From assembly GCF_017893945.1 (NCBI RefSeq), contig NZ_CP054257.1:1550001-1614000 (forward strand): a stretch of 64,000 bases of DNA, in the 5' to 3' direction. The notes below the pieces were generated by a model. The model was not told the DNA's origin, ran no database searches, and worked only from the letters and a program-made list of their open reading frames with translations. The stretch comes from Treponema parvum. GTDB lineage: Bacteria; Spirochaetota; Spirochaetia; Treponematales; Treponemataceae. Below, one piece after another: positions 1 to 8,306 of this stretch. Positions within the stretch are counted from its first letter, which is position 1, and each line of letters begins with the position of its first letter. The position numbers were made by a program, and so were the translations under genes.

Positions 1-916
1 CTTCGAGTATCAGATCGTCTATCGTTCCCCGCACAAACGGGGAAATCCGTTCAATATTCTTATTAAGATAAGTTTCCTTATCTCCCTCTTCGTGAGTGAG
101 CTTATCGGCTTTAAAATAAAAAGTTTGCCGCCTCTGATCCATTTCTCTTTGCAGCTTGTTTTGATAGTCGCGTATTTCCTGAAAAATTATGTCGGCCAGG
201 CTTAAGGACGCATTCATGGACGCAAGTTTTCTGCGCAGGGGAATATCGGTAGGAGAAAATTCGCTTTTATATATAAGTTCATGTTCGACCTCGGCCCATG
301 CATCCTGAAGGATGGTTCTTACTTGAATTTCACATACAAGATCCTTGGGAATTTTCAACGGCGCAACTTCTTTAACATCATCGGACGGTTTACCTGACGG
401 TTGATCTGACGCGGCCGCCTTGTCCGAAACGATAAGCCTATCCGGCTCGGAAAGATAGGCGCAGCCGGGCAACATGACAGGCACGCACGAAGGCGGAATT
501 TCGATCAAAATGTGCACGGATTCATATCCGAATTCTTTAAAATTATTCGGATTTCCCTTGTGCTCCACTTCTTTTACGACATAATTTTCTTTTATCTGCC
601 GTTCAACTACGGAAAGGTCTTCCAAAAAAGCGCATATAACCCTTATTCCCATAATATCGCTCACGCAGATCAAGACATCGTCGTTTGCGAATTCCTGTCG
701 TTTTTTTACGCGGAGAATTTTACGATAATAGCTTGCAAAAGTCTTTATGCGCGATTTATACGTAGGGTTTGAGCGCAAGGAAAGCGTGTCTTTTAAACTT
801 TGTTCTATATTTTTTACAATGGCGGAAAGCAGGGGCGTATATTTTTCATAAACATTTTTTATAGTATTTTTTTCAGGCAATACGTAATCGCCGCCGTCAG
901 CATTTTGCATATTCAT
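1..916 (-). CDS. RelA/SpoT-domain (small alarmone synthetase-like) protein, 3' end cut by window edge
   Basis: The minus-strand reading frame is open from an ATG at 916 to the window edge (about 305 codons, no stop reached), so it is partial. The translation shows RelA/SpoT synthetase landmarks: a basic stretch RIKTFASYYRKILR near residue 58, VSDIMGIRV near 85, GYESVHILIEI near 130 and EIQVRTILQDAWAEVEHELIYK near 195 (each compared by eye). No HD hydrolase domain precedes it, so it resembles the short stand-alone (p)ppGpp synthetases rather than long Rel. The family transfers pyrophosphate from ATP to GDP/GTP in the cytoplasm. The start is inferred: an in-frame stop lies 15 bases upstream and only a weak ribosome site (AGTGGG) is visible. 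Its role in a stringent response is an inference. Confidence 0.8.
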   Translation of the reverse strand, partial: MNMQNADGGDYVLPEKNTIKNVYEKYTPLLSAIVKNIEQSLKDTLSLRSNPTYKSRIKTFASYYRKILRVKKRQEFANDDVLICVSDIMGIRVICAFLEDLSVVERQIKENYVVKEVEHKGNPNNFKEFGYESVHILIEIPPSCVPVMLPGCAYLSEPDRLIVSDKAAASDQPSGKPSDDVKEVAPLKIPKDLVCEIQVRTILQDAWAEVEHELIYKSEFSPTDIPLRRKLASMNASLSLADIIFQEIRDYQNKLQREMDQRRQTFYFKADKLTHEEGDKETYLNKNIERISPFVRGTIDDLILE

Positions 917-1020
917 AGTCAACCCACTTTACAAACCGATACGGACAATCAACAACCTCGCCGCAGGTTCTCGGAAAAGCTTTAGGCAGCGGCGCAGGAG
1001 TATTGATCCGTTAAACGAAT

Positions 1021-1061
1021 AAAAAAAAGCCGGTTCAAAAGTTTTCCGCTTTTAAACCGAC
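1021..1061 (-). terminator. Rho-independent terminator downstream of flaA
   Basis: Read on the minus strand, a 13-bp stem (1049-1061 with 1029-1041, two G-T wobbles) and a seven-base loop are followed at once by eight T residues (1021-1028). This is a canonical intrinsic terminator. It lies about 230 bases after the flaA stop, so the flaA transcript would carry a long structured 3' untranslated region. Confidence 0.85.
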
Positions 1062-1093
1062 TTTTATAACGCAAAGAGCACAAAACGCATTAT

Positions 1094-1111
1094 CGGAAAT
1101 TGAAATTTCCG
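1094..1111. repeat. Small inverted repeat CGGAAAT-tgaa-ATTTCCG
   Basis: A perfect 7-bp inverted repeat with a four-base loop inside the flaA 3' region. Related sequences occur at 14671-14684 (right arm decayed) and 34935-34950 (GGAAAT-ttcg-ATTTCC), which suggests a small family of intergenic hairpins. Function unknown. Confidence 0.55.
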
Positions 1112-1173
1112 CGCATACCGCTTTTTAACGGACATTTAATTTCAACCGCTAAAAATATCGCGGTCTCATTAAA

Positions 1174-1198
1174 CGGCGAGTTTGCTGTGCAAACGCCG
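1174..1198. repeat. Hairpin in flaA 3' region
   Basis: CGGCG and TTTGC (1174-1185, with a two-base AG bulge) pair with GCAAA and CGCCG (1189-1198) around a TGT loop. It is one of four hairpins stacked between the flaA stop and its terminator. Confidence 0.5.
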
Positions 1199-1208
1199 CT
1201 TATCATAT

Positions 1209-1269
1209 GTGCACAATATGCGCACCAATTCAACAGTCTCCAAAATTGATATTTTGTTCGACTGTTGAA
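1209..1269 (-). repeat. Two-hairpin 3' element, copy 1 (after flaA)
   Basis: Two adjacent hairpins. The first is GTGCAC (1209-1214) against GCGCAC (1220-1225), with one mismatch. The second is TTCAACAGTC (1229-1238) against GACTGTTGAA (1260-1269), with an inner stem CAAAAT/ATTTTG (1241-1246, 1251-1256). A second copy with compensatory base changes is at 30176-30235. Both copies sit about 20 bases beyond the stop codon of a minus-strand gene. No T-run follows, so it is not a simple terminator. Confidence 0.7.
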
Positions 1270-1292
1270 TTTAAAGGAACATTTAATTCAGC

Positions 1293-2417
1293 TTACTGCT
1301 GTGTTTTTGCGTATTCGTCACTTGTGAAGGCTTCATCAGTGGCCATATTGACCTTTTCAAGGTAGCGGTCAACTTGTTTGTCGCCGAAGCGAAGCATTTC
1401 AGCCTGCTGCTTTAAAGTTTCTTTATAGCCGATGATTCCCCAAACATCTTCGTCGCGGATATCGCGTTCCGAAGAAAGAAGAGCACGGTCATAGATAAGC
1501 TGAACGTCTTTGAAATATCCGATAAAATCGCCGCCCACATGAGCTGCATCGCGTGTAACCTGGAAACCTGTGAATTTCACAAAGGGAAGTCCGCGCGGAT
1601 AAATGGGAACTACGCGGATTTCACGGTTACGAATTTCAGTGATATAGCTGGGATTGTTCCACTGAAGAGTTCTCCAGCCGTCGAAGCCCAAATATCCCAT
1701 AAAATAGCGGCGTTCAACGTCATCCGTATCTTTGAGCATTACATACAGACCATGCGGAAAATTCATACCCATAGTAGTTACTGAAATCGATTTAATAGCT
1801 CCGACATTTTTTACAAGGCCGTATCCGCCTTCAAAAAGAGTGTTGTTATCGTTTCTATAAAGTCTGTTTTCGGAATCGGGAGCGGCAACGGGATCTCCGG
1901 TACGTACGCCGTCATCGCCGGCTTCTCTGTACGGTTCGTAAGCCGGAATCTCAAACGGAGGCACTATCTTCGCATTTGCATTATTTGCAGTTACGGGAAA
2001 AACTACGCGAACGCCCATTACAGCCTTATCCGCTAAAGCAGCCGTAACGCCTTCTTCTTTTTGCGGGTTCTGAACTTTTACTTCAACGACCCTCGAAAGA
2101 TTCATGCTGGAAACGTTTTTTGCCGAAGAGTTTAAAACAACTTCCCATTCCGGCATAGCAAGAGACGTTTTCATAAGCGCTTTCTGATCGTCGGTAAACG
2201 TAGCGCCGGCAGCGACCGAATAATCCATTGTCGTCCGTTTATTTTGTGTGTAGACAGGATTACCATCTTTATCGCTTACAGGCTGACCCTGCAGATCAAG
2301 TTTTTGAATGATATCAGCATTGAGCAATGAAAAATCAATGAGCATTGCTTTTTCAGCAAAAACAAAAGCTCCCGCCAATAACAGCGTAACTGTTAAAAAA
2401 TAAGACTTTCTCTTCAT
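1293..2417 (-). CDS. flaA: Flagellar filament outer-layer (sheath) protein FlaA
   Basis: A 374-residue secreted protein recognisable as spirochaete FlaA, which coats the FlaB core of the periplasmic flagellar filament. Residues 1-21 form a signal peptide (MKRKS, hydrophobic core, cleavage after VFA). The body has the family's asparagine/aspartate-rich middle (YRNDNNTLFEGGYGLVKNVG), the MGYLGFDGWRTLQWNNPSY segment and a charged helical C-terminus. The start is supported by AAGGAGCT spaced before ATG. It has its own consensus promoter (2462-2490) and terminator, so it is expressed separately from the glycan/cell-wall operon just upstream. Close proximity to that operon hints that filament modification and sheath genes are kept together. 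Confidence 0.93.
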   Translation of the reverse strand: MKRKSYFLTVTLLLAGAFVFAEKAMLIDFSLLNADIIQKLDLQGQPVSDKDGNPVYTQNKRTTMDYSVAAGATFTDDQKALMKTSLAMPEWEVVLNSSAKNVSSMNLSRVVEVKVQNPQKEEGVTAALADKAVMGVRVVFPVTANNANAKIVPPFEIPAYEPYREAGDDGVRTGDPVAAPDSENRLYRNDNNTLFEGGYGLVKNVGAIKSISVTTMGMNFPHGLYVMLKDTDDVERRYFMGYLGFDGWRTLQWNNPSYITEIRNREIRVVPIYPRGLPFVKFTGFQVTRDAAHVGGDFIGYFKDVQLIYDRALLSSERDIRDEDVWGIIGYKETLKQQAEMLRFGDKQVDRYLEKVNMATDEAFTSDEYAKTQQ

Positions 2418-2461
2418 TCTGAAGCTCCTTTTAAACCTAAGTGATGTAGCCTTGTTCTATA

Positions 2462-2490
2462 AGTATCCATTAATGCAATGATTTTGTCAA
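2462..2490 (-). promoter_or_regulatory. Sigma70-type promoter of flaA
   Basis: On the minus strand TTGACA (2490-2485) is followed after 17 bases by GATACT (2467-2462). It lies 45 bases ahead of the flaA ATG. The perfect -35 box fits the high abundance expected of FlaA. Confidence 0.75.
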
Positions 2491-2528
2491 CGGTTTGCTT
2501 ACAAAAGTCATCCGCATTTTAAACGTTT

Positions 2529-2969
2529 TCAAAAAATCTCTTTATTATCGGCAAATATCTCGATTTTCTTTACATATTTAAAATTATGTAAAATATTTTT
2601 CCTTAAAAGATCGAATCCCGCATTTATTTCCGACGCGGCGTCGTCACTTTTTACTATGTCGCCTGAAAGATTAATAAACAGAGTTCCGCCGTCAAAAAAA
2701 CAAAAAAGGGAGCGCGTCCCTTTGGGAAAAAGCAGTTTGCAGCGAGGATTTTGCGGCCCGAGCAAAAGCTCGTTTACAAAAACCTGAAGCCGCCTTTCTT
2801 TTTCAATGTGCGGTAAATAACGTTCTTCAAGGCATTGCCTTCCTTTATCGAAGGACTCGAAAAACAATACATATCTTGTTTTAGGCTTGTTTAAGATCCA
2901 AAAGCAAAGAGATATTACGAAAACCGCAGAAGGAAATATTATAAGTATTTTACGTTGTTTTTCAGTCAT
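2529..2969 (-). CDS. GerMN-domain-like small membrane/periplasmic protein
   Basis: A 146-residue protein with one N-terminal hydrophobic segment (residues 8-25) followed by a domain resembling the GerMN fold: LQVFVNELLLGPQNP, then LFPKGTRSLFCFFDGGTLFINLSGDIV, matching the pattern 'elL.GP......lpp.tr......dg.v.vnls'. GerMN domains are found in spore-germination and cell-wall-associated proteins; the molecular role is unknown. It overlaps the amidase stop by 8 bases (2962-2969), so it is translationally coupled to it, and the pair probably works on peptidoglycan. No strong ribosome site is seen, as expected for coupling. Confidence 0.65.
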   Translation of the reverse strand: MTEKQRKILIIFPSAVFVISLCFWILNKPKTRYVLFFESFDKGRQCLEERYLPHIEKERRLQVFVNELLLGPQNPRCKLLFPKGTRSLFCFFDGGTLFINLSGDIVKSDDAASEINAGFDLLRKNILHNFKYVKKIEIFADNKEIF

Positions 2970-4020
2970 TTATTTTCGTAAAACCTCTGGAACGTTCGAA
3001 ATGCGTCATAAAAGCGCTAAGCCCATTATATATTCCGTTTGCAGTCTTTTTCAAGTATGAACCGTCGTTCAAAAGCTTGGCTTCATTTTCATTTGTTACG
3101 AATCCCATTTCAACCAAAACGCTGGGCATTTTTGCGTTGCGCACGACAAACCATTCTTCCGCCTTTATTCCCCGCGCGACCGTCCGATTTCCGATCTGCG
3201 CCTGAAGACCGTCCATGATAAATTTTGCTATAAGGATGCTTTCAGTAGTGTATTCCTCTTCCATCATCGAATTAAGGATAGGAAAAAGGGAATCATCGTG
3301 TCCGCTGTTTTGAGAGATAACGGTCCTTCTATAATCGGGCGTAAGATACCAAACTTCATAGCCTGAAGCTTTTTTGTCCAAAGAAGCGTTCGCGTGTATC
3401 GATATATAGATCACCGCTTCGTTGTCCTTTAATTTTACCGAATTTGCTATTTCGGTTCGTTCGCTTAAAGAAAGGAATTTGTCGGAATCTCGGGTGAGAA
3501 GGATATTTTTATCCGGATAACCGCTTTTAAGATGCGCGTAAAGGATCTTGCCTACGGCAAGCGTGAGATCTTTTTCTTTAAGCGTTACCTTTTTTCCGTT
3601 GATCGTGTGCACAGCCATTGCGCCTGGATCTTTTCCGCCGTGCCCGGGATCTACTATTACGGCTCCTATGCGGAAGGAATTTCCGTCCGTTTCGGAGCGG
3701 AAAAATTGCTCGCTTTGATCGAGAAAATCTTTACCGGCCGTCAGAGCTCCGCCGGAAAAAACAAGGGGTTCTATCATTGAAAGTTTGCGGTTGTCAAGCA
3801 ACACAAGGTTGTCTCCCGCACGGAAAGAGATCTGATGCCCGTTTTTTTCAAGTATGCCCGACTGAGAAAGAGGATCCCAATACACGGTGATTCCCTTACT
3901 TGCGGCTTCCGACAAAAGATCCGCTGAAAATGCGGGAAAAATGCAAAACGCAAACAAGGCGGCAAAGCAAAACGGTCTAAAGATAAATTTTAACATAAAA
4001 TCACTTGCTGTCCGCTTCAT
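2962..4020 (-). CDS. N-acetylmuramoyl-L-alanine amidase (Amidase_3), secreted
   Basis: A zinc amidase that cleaves the lactyl-amide bond between MurNAc and the stem peptide. Visible Amidase_3 motifs are VIVDPGHGGKDPGA (zinc His), EKDLTLAVGKIL (zinc Glu), SIHANAS (zinc His) and VLVEMGFVTNENEAKLL (catalytic Glu). I place the start at ATG 4020 (352 residues) rather than the longer frame opening at 4167. That ATG has AGGGAG seven bases upstream and gives a clean signal peptide (MKRTASDF... through FPAFSA, about 33 residues). It overlaps the ATP-grasp gene end by 20 bases. About 90 residues between signal and catalytic domain may be a wall-binding AMIN-like region. It acts in the periplasm, probably in daughter-cell separation or flagellar passage through the wall. 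Confidence 0.88.
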   Translation of the reverse strand: MKRTASDFMLKFIFRPFCFAALFAFCIFPAFSADLLSEAASKGITVYWDPLSQSGILEKNGHQISFRAGDNLVLLDNRKLSMIEPLVFSGGALTAGKDFLDQSEQFFRSETDGNSFRIGAVIVDPGHGGKDPGAMAVHTINGKKVTLKEKDLTLAVGKILYAHLKSGYPDKNILLTRDSDKFLSLSERTEIANSVKLKDNEAVIYISIHANASLDKKASGYEVWYLTPDYRRTVISQNSGHDDSLFPILNSMMEEEYTTESILIAKFIMDGLQAQIGNRTVARGIKAEEWFVVRNAKMPSVLVEMGFVTNENEAKLLNDGSYLKKTANGIYNGLSAFMTHFERSRGFTKIND

Positions 4021-5617
4021 ATAAAACTCCCTGTATTCCGCCGCGAAGGAGCGCCGTCCAAAATCTAAACGCATCGAATTTTCTGTGCCCGGGACATAAA
4101 AGATCGAACCTTTCCAAAGTCTGTTCGATAGTGAGATAGTTCCAATCCTTAACGCCTTTTTTCGCAAATTCCTTAAGAAAATCCGGAAGAGCGGATTTAA
4201 GCGGCATGCCGGCGGGAATCGATCCCAAGCGGTCCTTATGCTTTTTCAGTTCGGCCGAAGTTTTTTCGTCAAGTTCATAGGCCGAAGGCGGAAATCCTTC
4301 TTCAGAAATTTCCGAAATTCCAGAAAGAAAAGAGTCGGTAACAGGGTTGTTAGGCATTAGACGCACAGTGATAAAACTAACGGCAATCTCCGCAGCGGCT
4401 ACGGAGTCTTCCCTTGCAAGAGCGGCGCTTATTATGTTTCCACATTTTTCAACGTTATTGCGGGGAAAGGACACAACGCTTCCAGCCTTTACGCGGGGCA
4501 GCACATCTTTAATGAACGGAACTTTCGAAGCATTATCAAGCCCGATAACATCGCTTACGGTACCCGGAATGGAAATCCATGCGCGTTCGGCCGAAGTGTA
4601 CACGCAGGGAACATCAAAAAGCTCAAAAGGTTTAGGCGCATTTTTTTGCGATTCAAGCGGAATATAGTCCAACGGCCTTTTGTGAGACTCAAGATATTCG
4701 GGAGTAAGCCCGCAGGAAAGGATCAGAGCTTCTTTCGTAAGATCGCAATCGGACGCATAAGGATATGTCCATCCCGACATATAACCGCCTGAAAGCCTAG
4801 CGGCTATTTCTCCGATCATGGGTCCGTCTTTTGTGTACTTTATGTCCGCTTTTGCGGCCCCGTGCGTAAGCCCTAAAGAGCGGATGCCGAGCGCAAAAGC
4901 GGACACAAGAGCGCAATACTGCTCGTAGGAGCAATCGGTAGGCATAGTGTGCCCTACTTCTATAAAATACGGAGGATATTTTATGTGCCGATCGGCAAAA
5001 CCTGTTATCACAAGCTTTCCGTCATAGACCAAAGAATCGATTGAAAATTCAGGGCCTTCCATATAAGTTTCGATAATGGCGCTGGAGGTTCTTGAATTTT
5101 GTACGGCGTTTTTGATCGCAGGGGAAAATTCTTTTAAGTTTCTAACCATGCGGCAGCCCCGCCCGCCCATATTATCCACCGGTTTTACTACCAGCGGAAG
5201 GTCGTTTTCCAAAACGGTCGCGTCTAAATCTTTTGCCGTGAGTTTTCTAAATTTAGGCGAAGGAACTCCCGCTTTTTCAAAACAGGCGCGCATGATAGTT
5301 TTATCGCTGGCATTCACGGCGGATTTTAAAGAATGTCCGTAAAGCGAACACTTTTCCGCTACGGCGGCGACCGAAGCTGAAAAATCCGTTCCGGCTGTAA
5401 AGACAGCCTTCAGGCCTCCTTTTTTTTGCAGTTCCAAAGCGAATTTTATAAGACCTTCGGAATCTTTCAGATCGATCGGCCTGAATTCGTCCGCAAGAGG
5501 CACACAGACGGCTTCAGGATTTCCGTCTGCAAGCGCAACGCGGAAGCCGAGTTTTTTTGCCGCAAGAATTGCAGGTCTTTGCATAAGGCCTGCGCCTAAA
5601 ATCAATATATTTTCCAT
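4001..5617 (-). CDS. ATP-grasp ligase (carbamoyl-phosphate-synthase/PurK-like), unknown substrate
   Basis: A 538-residue cytoplasmic protein. The N-terminus is a pre-ATP-grasp Rossmann fold (ENILILGAGLMQRPAI, then a nucleotide-binding turn). An ATP-grasp domain follows: LPLVVKPVDNMGGRGCRMV (glycine-rich ATP loop, about residues 140-158), IIETYMEGPEFSID (about 185-198) and MIGEIAARLSGGYMSGWTYPYASDCD (metal-binding Glu/Arg region). Relatives join a carboxylate to an amine using ATP. The C-terminal 170 residues are unassigned. It lies 13 bases after the fused sugar-nucleotide protein and 20 bases into the amidase gene, inside the operon. An inferred role is forming an amide on a glycan or peptide substituent, but the substrate is unknown. 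Confidence 0.75.
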   Translation of the reverse strand: MENILILGAGLMQRPAILAAKKLGFRVALADGNPEAVCVPLADEFRPIDLKDSEGLIKFALELQKKGGLKAVFTAGTDFSASVAAVAEKCSLYGHSLKSAVNASDKTIMRACFEKAGVPSPKFRKLTAKDLDATVLENDLPLVVKPVDNMGGRGCRMVRNLKEFSPAIKNAVQNSRTSSAIIETYMEGPEFSIDSLVYDGKLVITGFADRHIKYPPYFIEVGHTMPTDCSYEQYCALVSAFALGIRSLGLTHGAAKADIKYTKDGPMIGEIAARLSGGYMSGWTYPYASDCDLTKEALILSCGLTPEYLESHKRPLDYIPLESQKNAPKPFELFDVPCVYTSAERAWISIPGTVSDVIGLDNASKVPFIKDVLPRVKAGSVVSFPRNNVEKCGNIISAALAREDSVAAAEIAVSFITVRLMPNNPVTDSFLSGISEISEEGFPPSAYELDEKTSAELKKHKDRLGSIPAGMPLKSALPDFLKEFAKKGVKDWNYLTIEQTLERFDLLCPGHRKFDAFRFWTALLRGGIQGVLYEADSK

Positions 5618-5630
5618 AAAATTCTACCTG

Positions 5631-8306
5631 TTATAGTTTATCCTTGCCGGAGCTCAACACCCCGGTACCGCTTGAAGTTTCGCCGCAACTCTGAGGCGAA
5701 GCTGTCGATTTTATTTTTTTGCAATAAATTTCAAACGTGTCGCCCAAACTGAAAATGCGGCTTACAAGTAAGAGAAATTTATACGCCGCCTTATACACAC
5801 GCGAACTGAAAATGCAGTTCTTTTTACTTTCCATATTCTTTAAAACCGGAAAACGCTCCGGATGATGCCCCGTAGAAACGATCTTTACGACTTTAAAACC
5901 TTCTTTTTTCATTATTCTTTTTACCTTTTCAAGTTCCCACAGGGTATAGTGATCGGACGGGCTTTGTTCAAAAAAGGTTTTCGGATTAAAGCGCCTTGAA
6001 ACGCCTGAAGCGGACGGCGTGGAAAACGCAAAAATCCCGCCCGGTTCTAAAATAGAGTATACGGTTTTAAAGACGGTTTTCAATTCTTTAAAATGTTCTA
6101 TTACGTACCACATAGTGACGGCGTCAAAAGAATTTATGCCGAATTCCGCCGTAGGATCAAAATCCGGAAAGGGAGCGCAGGATACCGGAAACTTGAGTTT
6201 TTGCCGCACATGATTTACCGCATCCGGCGAGACGTCGGTACCGAAGACATTCCAATTTTTATCCGCCGCGGCGGATAAAAACGGCCCGTAAGCGCAGCCC
6301 ACGTCAAGCAGCAGGGGGCGGCTGCTATGCAGCGGATCGCTAGAGAAGCCGTCATTGCAATCGCTTTGCCGCGGATCGTTGAGGGCGCTGTAAAGATTCC
6401 GGCATAGCCGCTTCCGCCGGCCGTGTCTCGAAATCGAATCTATTACGCCGATCCTCCGCACGCCCTGCATTTTGATCGAAGCGAAATCTTCAAGGTAAGT
6501 CTTTCCGTACTGAGCCTTATATTGGTCAAAAAAATAGTCTTTCGTATAGTTTTTATCGGAAGCGACAGTATACGACATATAGATCATTCCGCACCTCTTA
6601 CAGCGCCTGAACGTTTTATCGCTTGCGCGGGCCACAACGGGATCGACTCCCCGGTCAAATTCAAAAGACGCGCATACGGGACAAAAAAGACGTTTGCCGC
6701 CGCGAAGAGCCGACACAAAATCGACGAATGTTTCCGGCGGCGCGGCGCAGTGTCCGGCGTTTACGGAAGGATAAAGATGAGAAGTATCTTTTAGAGCCGC
6801 AAGAACCGCTTTTTTTGAAACGCGGCGGCTTTTTAAGCCGGCAAAGCCGTATTTCTTTGCGAGAGCGGCATGAAGAGAAGAAGTCGGAAGCAAAAGGACG
6901 GCGCAGCCTGCCGCCGCCGCCTCGTACGCCGTAAGACCGTAATGGGTTACGACAAGATCGTATTCGTAAAGTTTTTCGCGCAAAAATTTTACAGGCTCCG
7001 ATAAGGTTATGCAAGGTAAAAGTTCTTTAGGTATGCGTTCGGCATGCGTAAATATATCGGCGCCTATTGCGGTTACACTTTTGCCTGCGGCCGCGAATGC
7101 GATCGCAGCGGGGATCAAAAGGCCTGCGGGATCTTCGCCTCCTATTGAAATCAATACGGTCTCTATTTGAGATCCATCCGCACAGCGGCCGCCGGTACGC
7201 CTGTTTTTAGGCAGATTGATAAAACCGTACTCAATGCGGTTCGCCGAAGATGTTTTTTTTATTCCCGGAATAATGTCTAAAAGATAATCGCAATATTCCG
7301 TATTTGAAGAACCTTCGTCCAAAGAAACCACGGGCGCAAGAAGATACAGTTTTTGCGCGAGTTCTTTTTCAAGCGAAAAGGAGTCGGTAATGACAAGGCT
7401 GAATTCGCCTTTTTCCGGAAGCTCGGAAATTATCTGGTAAGGCGAAAGTCCGTTTGAAACCGCGTTTTCAATCAAAACGTCTTTTTCTTTAAGGCTTGCA
7501 TCTTTAGCAATGTAAACGCAGGCTCCGGTTTTTACTGCAATTTCAAGGCACCTGCTCAAGTGCCCCGTTCCCCTGCCCTTTTTAAGACAGGGAACGCATA
7601 AGATCATATTTTTTACAAAAGGACTGTTTGAAGCTTCTATTATGCTTTCTGCAGTATACGGCGCCGAAGGCTGTTCTCCGCCTGAAATTTTGCGCACAAG
7701 CAGCAGGCTTCGAACATAATCGGCTGCGGTATCTATCGTAGTGCGCAATTGCGGGAACGCCCAGCGCGCGGGAGCGGGTTTGAAAACGCAGTTAAATTTA
7801 TCTTTATGATTATATAAAGCAGGCCCTACGTGTTCTCTGTCGTAAGGTTCGCAGGTTAAAGCTTCAGCTTTTAGAAGCGAGTGAGCGTTGAACACTTCTA
7901 CGCCTGAACCGTGCGGAAGCCCCGTCCAAGTTATGTAGTCGCACAAGCCGGACGCGGCACAGGTTTCATATTCTTGTAAAAGCGACTGTGCGGCTTCGTA
8001 AAACAAAAACGGATTATCCGCCGTGGCGCGAAGAACTACATCCGCGTTGATTTTTTTTATAAGCAGACAAAAACGCTTAAGCACGTCTTCAAGAGGCCCT
8101 GAAAAAATTTTCCAGCCGCACTTTTTTACCGTGTCGATCAATTTCGGAGCGGAAGCTTCGTCGGTCGCCACATAATAATCGTCGGCTTTTACTTTTTTCA
8201 TCGCCGCTAAAACCCATTCAAGTACGGTTTTATTTCCAAGCTCTTTTAACGCTTTGCCGGGCAGGCGTGAAGAAGACAGGCGGCACTGAACTATCACTAC
8301 CGTCAT
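5631..8306 (-). CDS. Three-domain fusion: SpsF-like cytidylyltransferase, PseG-like glycosyl hydrolase/transferase, SAM methyltransferase
   Basis: An 891-residue protein. Residues about 1-235 match the SpsF/KdsB-like nucleotidyltransferase family (VVIVQCRLSSSRLPGKALKEL, then LRATADNPF). Residues about 240-535 resemble PseG, the UDP-sugar hydrolase of nonulosonate synthesis (CVPCLKKGRGTGHLSRC near the start, VVTHYGLTAYEAAAAGCAVL near the end). After a zinc ribbon (CPVC ... CKRCGMIYM, about 540-570) comes a class I methyltransferase (LLDVGCAYGPFLSAAADKNW, VTMWYVIEHF). The start is ATG 8306 in an ATGA overlap with the upstream stop; an upstream in-frame TTG (8321) is less likely. SpsF-PseG architectures are known from surface and flagellar glycan loci. 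The third domain suggests a methylated sugar product, which is an inference. Confidence 0.82.
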   Translation of the reverse strand: MTVVIVQCRLSSSRLPGKALKELGNKTVLEWVLAAMKKVKADDYYVATDEASAPKLIDTVKKCGWKIFSGPLEDVLKRFCLLIKKINADVVLRATADNPFLFYEAAQSLLQEYETCAASGLCDYITWTGLPHGSGVEVFNAHSLLKAEALTCEPYDREHVGPALYNHKDKFNCVFKPAPARWAFPQLRTTIDTAADYVRSLLLVRKISGGEQPSAPYTAESIIEASNSPFVKNMILCVPCLKKGRGTGHLSRCLEIAVKTGACVYIAKDASLKEKDVLIENAVSNGLSPYQIISELPEKGEFSLVITDSFSLEKELAQKLYLLAPVVSLDEGSSNTEYCDYLLDIIPGIKKTSSANRIEYGFINLPKNRRTGGRCADGSQIETVLISIGGEDPAGLLIPAAIAFAAAGKSVTAIGADIFTHAERIPKELLPCITLSEPVKFLREKLYEYDLVVTHYGLTAYEAAAAGCAVLLLPTSSLHAALAKKYGFAGLKSRRVSKKAVLAALKDTSHLYPSVNAGHCAAPPETFVDFVSALRGGKRLFCPVCASFEFDRGVDPVVARASDKTFRRCKRCGMIYMSYTVASDKNYTKDYFFDQYKAQYGKTYLEDFASIKMQGVRRIGVIDSISRHGRRKRLCRNLYSALNDPRQSDCNDGFSSDPLHSSRPLLLDVGCAYGPFLSAAADKNWNVFGTDVSPDAVNHVRQKLKFPVSCAPFPDFDPTAEFGINSFDAVTMWYVIEHFKELKTVFKTVYSILEPGGIFAFSTPSASGVSRRFNPKTFFEQSPSDHYTLWELEKVKRIMKKEGFKVVKIVSTGHHPERFPVLKNMESKKNCIFSSRVYKAAYKFLLLVSRIFSLGDTFEIYCKKIKSTASPQSCGETSSGTGVLSSGKDKL

